Shown: positions 6,687 to 9,358 of the stretch, one piece after another | Layout: each line of letters begins with the position of its first letter | Position numbering within the stretch: position 1 is the first letter of the stretch | Assembly: GCA_023145575.1 (NCBI GenBank) | Contig: JAGLDN010000198.1 | Location: forward strand, 1-9,358 | Origin: Psychromonas sp. | Lineage (GTDB): Bacteria > Pseudomonadota > Gammaproteobacteria > Enterobacterales > Psychromonadaceae | Length of the DNA: 9,358 bases | Reading direction: 5' to 3' | Made by a program: the position numbers and the translations under genes | The notes under the pieces: generated by a model | Told to the model about the DNA's origin: nothing | The model's input: only the letters and a program-made list of their open reading frames with translations | Database searches by the model: none

Positions 6687-7412
6687 ATGAACAAATTAAC
6701 CATCTCTCTTTGCGCGTTTCTAATTTGCGGTGCATCTTCATTTGCCAGTGCAGCAAGTCTTGATGAAGCCGGACATGCCAAAGGGATAAATAAACATCAA
6801 AAAATATCAGGTTTCTACCTCGGTGGTACAATAGGTACAGGTAAACTTAATATTAGTCGCGATGAACAATTCCTCACAGATAACACTAACCTGGACTTAA
6901 AACAGAAAGATACCTCATCATCTGCTCAATCAATACAATTATTGGCAGGATATCAATTTAATCGCATCATTGCTGTCGAGTTTGCTTATGATCACTATAT
7001 TAATAATTTAAAATTTGCTGGATTTATAGAAAATCCCAGCACTGGTGTTTACAGTCCCGTAGAAATACATTCCTCCCCGAGAATTTTATCCCTACAAGCA
7101 AATATAGGCTATACCTTTCATAGTGGTTGGCGCCCATTTGTGCTTACTGGAGTCACCTCTTTTACCGACAATGATATCTATAAGATCTATAATATTGACT
7201 CAAGTGCGCAGATTACTTTGCGTTTAGGCCTCGGCATTGAATATGAACCAGCAGCACTCAACAGCGTTGCTTTTAGAGCGAGTTGGATCGACGACATGGG
7301 GACTGGCACATATTCAGATACTAGCAATCCTAGCCAGAGCAATTTGCTTGCAAATTATGAAGATTATATCAATTTGCACAAATTTAATATTGGCGCCATC
7401 TATAAGTTCTAA
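6687..7412 (+). CDS. Outer-membrane beta-barrel protein, copy 1
   Basis: This 241-aa exported protein has a clear signal peptide: MNKL, hydrophobic core to about residue 18, and likely cleavage after SFASA at 22. The mature part alternates polar and hydrophobic residues and resembles small eight-stranded OmpA/opacity-type barrels. Recognisable strands are GFYLGGTIG (42-50), LLAGYQFNRIIAVEFAYD (85-102), LQANIGYTF (136-144), WRPFVLTGV (148-156), LRLGLGIEY (178-186) and FNIGAIYKF (233-241). The terminal Phe is the usual BAM recognition signal. ATG 6687 is chosen because it begins the signal peptide, has AGGA 9 nt upstream and aligns with copy 3; the ATG at 6660 lies inside the -10 box. Role is unknown; adhesion or envelope stability are possible but not shown. 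Confidence 0.85.
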   Translation: MNKLTISLCAFLICGASSFASAASLDEAGHAKGINKHQKISGFYLGGTIGTGKLNISRDEQFLTDNTNLDLKQKDTSSSAQSIQLLAGYQFNRIIAVEFAYDHYINNLKFAGFIENPSTGVYSPVEIHSSPRILSLQANIGYTFHSGWRPFVLTGVTSFTDNDIYKIYNIDSSAQITLRLGLGIEYEPAALNSVAFRASWIDDMGTGTYSDTSNPSQSNLLANYEDYINLHKFNIGAIYKF

Positions 7413-7709
7413 CTGACCTATATCAAGCCATCCGTTACCGCGCAACTGCGTGCCAACGAATATCACCACCGCTCACCAACCTTCTTTAGCTTATGTTTTC
7501 ATTCCTGTGAACTGTTTTGATTTGAAGATTTCTTCATTACCACACAGCGCGAGAGACCGCGTTGAATCACTCCAACGTGTAGATACATTGATCACAACTA
7601 AAGCAAATAAATTTTACAATAAATCCTTTTTTTTATATCATTTTAATTTTATGAATGATTAAGATCTCATGCCATCATTCTAACGCATAATTAAAAAAGG
7701 AAAACAAAC
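7413..7709 (+). other. Intergenic region between OMP copies 1 and 2, decayed promoter
   Basis: This 297-nt spacer is about 130 nt longer than the spacer between copies 2 and 3. The first 190 nt match nothing else here; a 70-codon GTG frame in it has no ribosome binding site and atypical composition, so I do not call it. The last part aligns with the promoters of copies 1 and 3, but with changes: ACAATAAATCC at 7616-7626 for the upstream motif and TCTAAC at 7679-7684 for the -10. AAGGA at 7697-7701 is kept as ribosome binding site. Confidence 0.5.
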
Positions 7710-8435
7710 ATAAATAAAATAATCCTCAGTCTTTTCCTCTTTGCATTAGGTGTTACGCCTTCTTTTGCTCAGCCAGCAAAGCGCAATGACACGGGACACG
7801 CAACTGACATTAAACCGAAACTACAGCGAAATATAGCAGACCCAAAAGTGACAGACTATTACACGGGGGGTACAATTGGCTCATCAGAACAAACTGGATT
7901 GACTGAGACAGATAGGCGATTGGGTAATGTTTCCCCCGCTTTTTCATATCAATTATACGGTGGATATCAATTCAACCATGTTATTTCAGTTGAACTTGCT
8001 TTGACAAATCATGGCAAGTTAAAGGAGGACTATAAACCTGATGGCAAAGAGACCATTAAAGGCTACATTAAAACCAGAGCAAAATCACTCGCATTACAAG
8101 CAAATATCGGTTACACCCTTAACAATGGCATTCGTCCATATGGACTTGCAGGACTAAGTTGGATTAATATAGATTCAAGTACTGACGCTTCGCAAACAAG
8201 TACAGAAGAAGAAGATTCAATCCACAGTTTTTACAACCAAAAAAATCGGGTGGCATTGCGTTTTGGCATGGGTACTGACTATGCCCCAGTATCTTTGGAT
8301 GGGCTAACTTTTCGACTTGAATACACCCTTGATATTTATACGCTTGATTGGGAGTCTCCTTCTAGCATACACTCCCAATATACTGACGTCATGCGCTTAA
8401 GAAACCTGAGTGTTGGGATAGGTTATAAATTCTAA
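7710..8435 (+). CDS. Outer-membrane beta-barrel protein, copy 2, with ATA in place of the start codon
   Basis: The intact frame encodes 241 aa if read from ATA 7710, which aligns exactly with the ATG of both sister genes. It gives a full signal peptide (NKIILSLFLFALGVTPSFA, cleavage after about residue 20) and retains AAGGA 8 nt upstream. The barrel pattern is that of its paralogues: YTGGTIG (51-57), GYQFNHVISVEL, LQANIGYTL, IRPYGLAGL, LRFGMGTDY and a terminal LSVGIGYKF. No ATG, GTG, TTG or CTG occurs in frame between the upstream stop (7692-7694) and GTG 7848, and starting at GTG 7848 would delete the signal peptide and leave 195 aa. The gene is either initiated weakly at ATA or is freshly silenced; the absence of stops or frameshifts says any loss is recent. 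Confidence 0.75.
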   Translation: MNKIILSLFLFALGVTPSFAQPAKRNDTGHATDIKPKLQRNIADPKVTDYYTGGTIGSSEQTGLTETDRRLGNVSPAFSYQLYGGYQFNHVISVELALTNHGKLKEDYKPDGKETIKGYIKTRAKSLALQANIGYTLNNGIRPYGLAGLSWINIDSSTDASQTSTEEEDSIHSFYNQKNRVALRFGMGTDYAPVSLDGLTFRLEYTLDIYTLDWESPSSIHSQYTDVMRLRNLSVGIGYKF

Positions 8436-8438
8436 CAT

Positions 8439-8456
8439 GCCTCATTGCCCAGGCAG
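8439..8456 (+). terminator. Weak hairpin after OMP copy 2
   Basis: TGCCT (8439-8443) pairs with AGGCA (8452-8456) around an 8-nt loop just after the stop codon. The tail GCTTGTTTGG is not a proper T-run, so an intrinsic terminator is doubtful. The matching stretch after copy 3 (TAACTTGCCACATTCCCA, 9341-9358) is cut by the window edge. Confidence 0.25.
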
Positions 8457-8511
8457 CTTGTTTGGATCACGTTATGTAATGTCAAAGTTCAAATTGCTAA
8501 ATAAAAAATTA

Positions 8512-8528
8512 ACAAACAAGCTGTTTTT
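8512..8528 (+). promoter_or_regulatory. Shared upstream motif ACAAACAAGCT, OMP copy 3
   Basis: The same 11-mer as upstream of copy 1 lies at 8512-8522. Here it forms a perfect 5-bp inverted repeat, AAACA-AGC-TGTTT (8514-8526), a shape common for dimeric regulators. Its distance to the -10 box, 48 nt, nearly equals that of copy 1, while the sequence between has diverged. Confidence 0.45.
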
Positions 8529-8570
8529 TATATGTTGTTCATCAGTTTTTTTAGAATAAACTGGTAACAT

Positions 8571-8576
8571 TATACT
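8571..8576 (+). promoter_or_regulatory. -10 box of OMP copy 3
   Basis: TATACT followed by GTTTAC lies 29 nt before the ATG at 8600 and aligns with TATAAT-GTTTAC of copy 1. No good -35 is seen at 17 nt. Confidence 0.5.
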
Positions 8577-8599
8577 GTTTACAAAAAGGGAATTAAAAC

Positions 8600-9343
8600 A
8601 TGAATAAATTAAGATTATCACTCTTTGTGCTTTCAATAAGTATTGCATCTTCCTTCGCTCATGGCGCAGTGCAGAGCGATACAAAGCAAGCCGTAGTACC
8701 TAAAGTGCCTAAGCAAGCCGTAGTGCCTAGCGATACAAAGCAAGCTACTGACATTAAAAGCAAAATAAAGGGATTATATTTTGGCGGGGGAATTGGTGTA
8801 AGTAATATTTATCAAGCCCGTGAAACGTCATCAATAGCTCTTGACTCAATGGACGATTCTTTTAGCACTTCAATTAAAACTTCATTTAATTTATTGGCAG
8901 GCTATCAATTTAACCGTATATTTGCCCTTGAATTTGTTTTTACTGACTTTGGGAACTTAAATTTTGATGATGAGTTACAAGCCACCAGCTTACCAGCAAA
9001 ATATTCACCCTTCGGTTTCAGCACACAAGCAAATATAGGCTATACATTTAAAAATGGTTGGCGTCCGTTTGCACTCCTTGGGATAACCGTTATGAGTTTA
9101 AATCCTGGAGAGCCTTCCATACCCGGCTCAAATGATCTTAATAAAACCCCTACGACGCTATTAACTGGTGTAGGCATTGAATATCAGCCAGCTGCATTGT
9201 CAGGGGTTATTTTTAGAGTAACTGGGAGCAGAGATTGGTATACCGTTGATTATAATTATCCTAACGTTGATGGAGGTGCTAAGATGTTCTCTGATCTTGC
9301 CATGATACAGAACATAAGTATTGGTGCGGGTTATAAGTTTTAA
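8600..9343 (+). CDS. Outer-membrane beta-barrel protein, copy 3, with repeat linker
   Basis: This 247-aa exported protein has signal peptide MNKLRLSLFVLSISIASSFA, with cleavage near residue 20-22. A short Lys/Pro/Val-rich linker (26-49) made of nonapeptide-like repeats follows, then the barrel. Strand motifs shared with copy 1 are GLYFGGGIG (58-66), LLAGYQFNRIFALEFVF, TQANIGYTF, WRPFALLGI, GVGIEYQPAAL and the terminal ISIGAGYKF with C-terminal Phe. AGGGA 8 nt before the ATG is a good ribosome binding site. It is closer to copy 1 than to copy 2 in the core motifs (NGW/SGWRPF, IEYxPAAL). Function is unknown; the linker could extend an N-terminal segment into the periplasm. Confidence 0.85.
   Translation: MNKLRLSLFVLSISIASSFAHGAVQSDTKQAVVPKVPKQAVVPSDTKQATDIKSKIKGLYFGGGIGVSNIYQARETSSIALDSMDDSFSTSIKTSFNLLAGYQFNRIFALEFVFTDFGNLNFDDELQATSLPAKYSPFGFSTQANIGYTFKNGWRPFALLGITVMSLNPGEPSIPGSNDLNKTPTTLLTGVGIEYQPAALSGVIFRVTGSRDWYTVDYNYPNVDGGAKMFSDLAMIQNISIGAGYKF
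8675..8745 (+). repeat. In-frame 27-bp imperfect repeats in OMP copy 3
   Basis: AAGCAAGCCGTAGTRCCT occurs at 8684-8701 and 8711-8728, 27 nt apart with one difference. AGCGATACAAAGCAAGC occurs at 8675-8691 and 8729-8745, 54 nt apart and identical. The product is SDTKQAVVP, KVPKQAVVP, SDTKQA. The unit is a multiple of three, so copy number can change without breaking the frame. Confidence 0.8.
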
Positions 9344-9358
9344 CTTGCCACATTCCCA

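Noticed and set aside
6593..6781. 62-codon minus-strand frame over the OMP copy 1 promoter and signal peptide
   Set aside because: Covers the conserved -10 box and start of copy 1 on the opposite strand; no ribosome binding site.
7450..7662. 70-codon plus-strand GTG frame between OMP copies 1 and 2
   Set aside because: No ribosome binding site, no domain or signal peptide, and its end runs into the relic promoter of copy 2.
8472..8684. 70-codon minus-strand frame upstream of OMP copy 3
   Set aside because: Overlaps the promoter and signal-peptide region of copy 3 and resembles nothing known.

Overview
The window is AT-rich, Gram-negative and most likely gammaproteobacterial. The evidence is an aryl-polyene (APE) type gene block in the order known from Enterobacterales and Vibrio-type clusters, plus three exported beta-barrel proteins ending in Phe, the usual outer-membrane assembly signal. 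Genus cannot be fixed from the sequence.

Left two thirds (100-6185, minus strand): one tightly packed operon read right to left. Its products match ApeC (chain-length-factor-like half ketosynthase), ApeD (PlsC-type acyltransferase), ApeE and ApeF (two acyl carrier proteins), ApeG (COG4648-like membrane protein), ApeH (aryl/acyl:ACP adenylating ligase), ApeI (hotdog dehydratase) and ApeJ (glycosyltransferase fused to an LpxL-like acyltransferase). Genes overlap by 4 to 8 nt or sit 2 to 24 nt apart, so they are probably co-transcribed and translationally coupled. In the family model, ApeH loads an aromatic starter on an ACP and a type II system elongates it on ApeE/ApeF. ApeI dehydrates each step, and ApeD and ApeJ link the polyene to a membrane lipid or sugar carrier. 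The elongating ketosynthases, ketoreductase, second dehydratase, thioesterase and exporter (ApeK-ApeR) are not in this window. Positions 1-99 give no clear next operon gene.

Middle (6186-6686): a 501-nt divergent intergenic region. It holds a plausible minus-strand promoter for the ape operon, a plus-strand TATAAT box, a very short leader-like ORF interrupted by TGA, and the promoter of the first outer-membrane gene.

Right third (6687-9343, plus strand): a tandem family of three paralogous signal-peptide-bearing outer-membrane beta-barrels of about 241-247 aa. Their promoter regions, and parts of their 3' flanks, are also related. Copy 2 is the main oddity. Its frame is intact through a good signal peptide, but the initiator ATG of its sisters is ATA, its -10 box has drifted from TATAAT to TCTAAC, and a shared upstream motif is degenerate. 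It looks silenced or translated only weakly. Copy 3 carries a small 27-bp repeat coding a Lys/Pro-rich linker after the signal peptide.

I see no rRNA, tRNA, CRISPR array, transposase or phage gene. I do not see a wholly undescribed system; the most unusual observations are the decayed expression signals of copy 2 and the motif shared by the three promoters.
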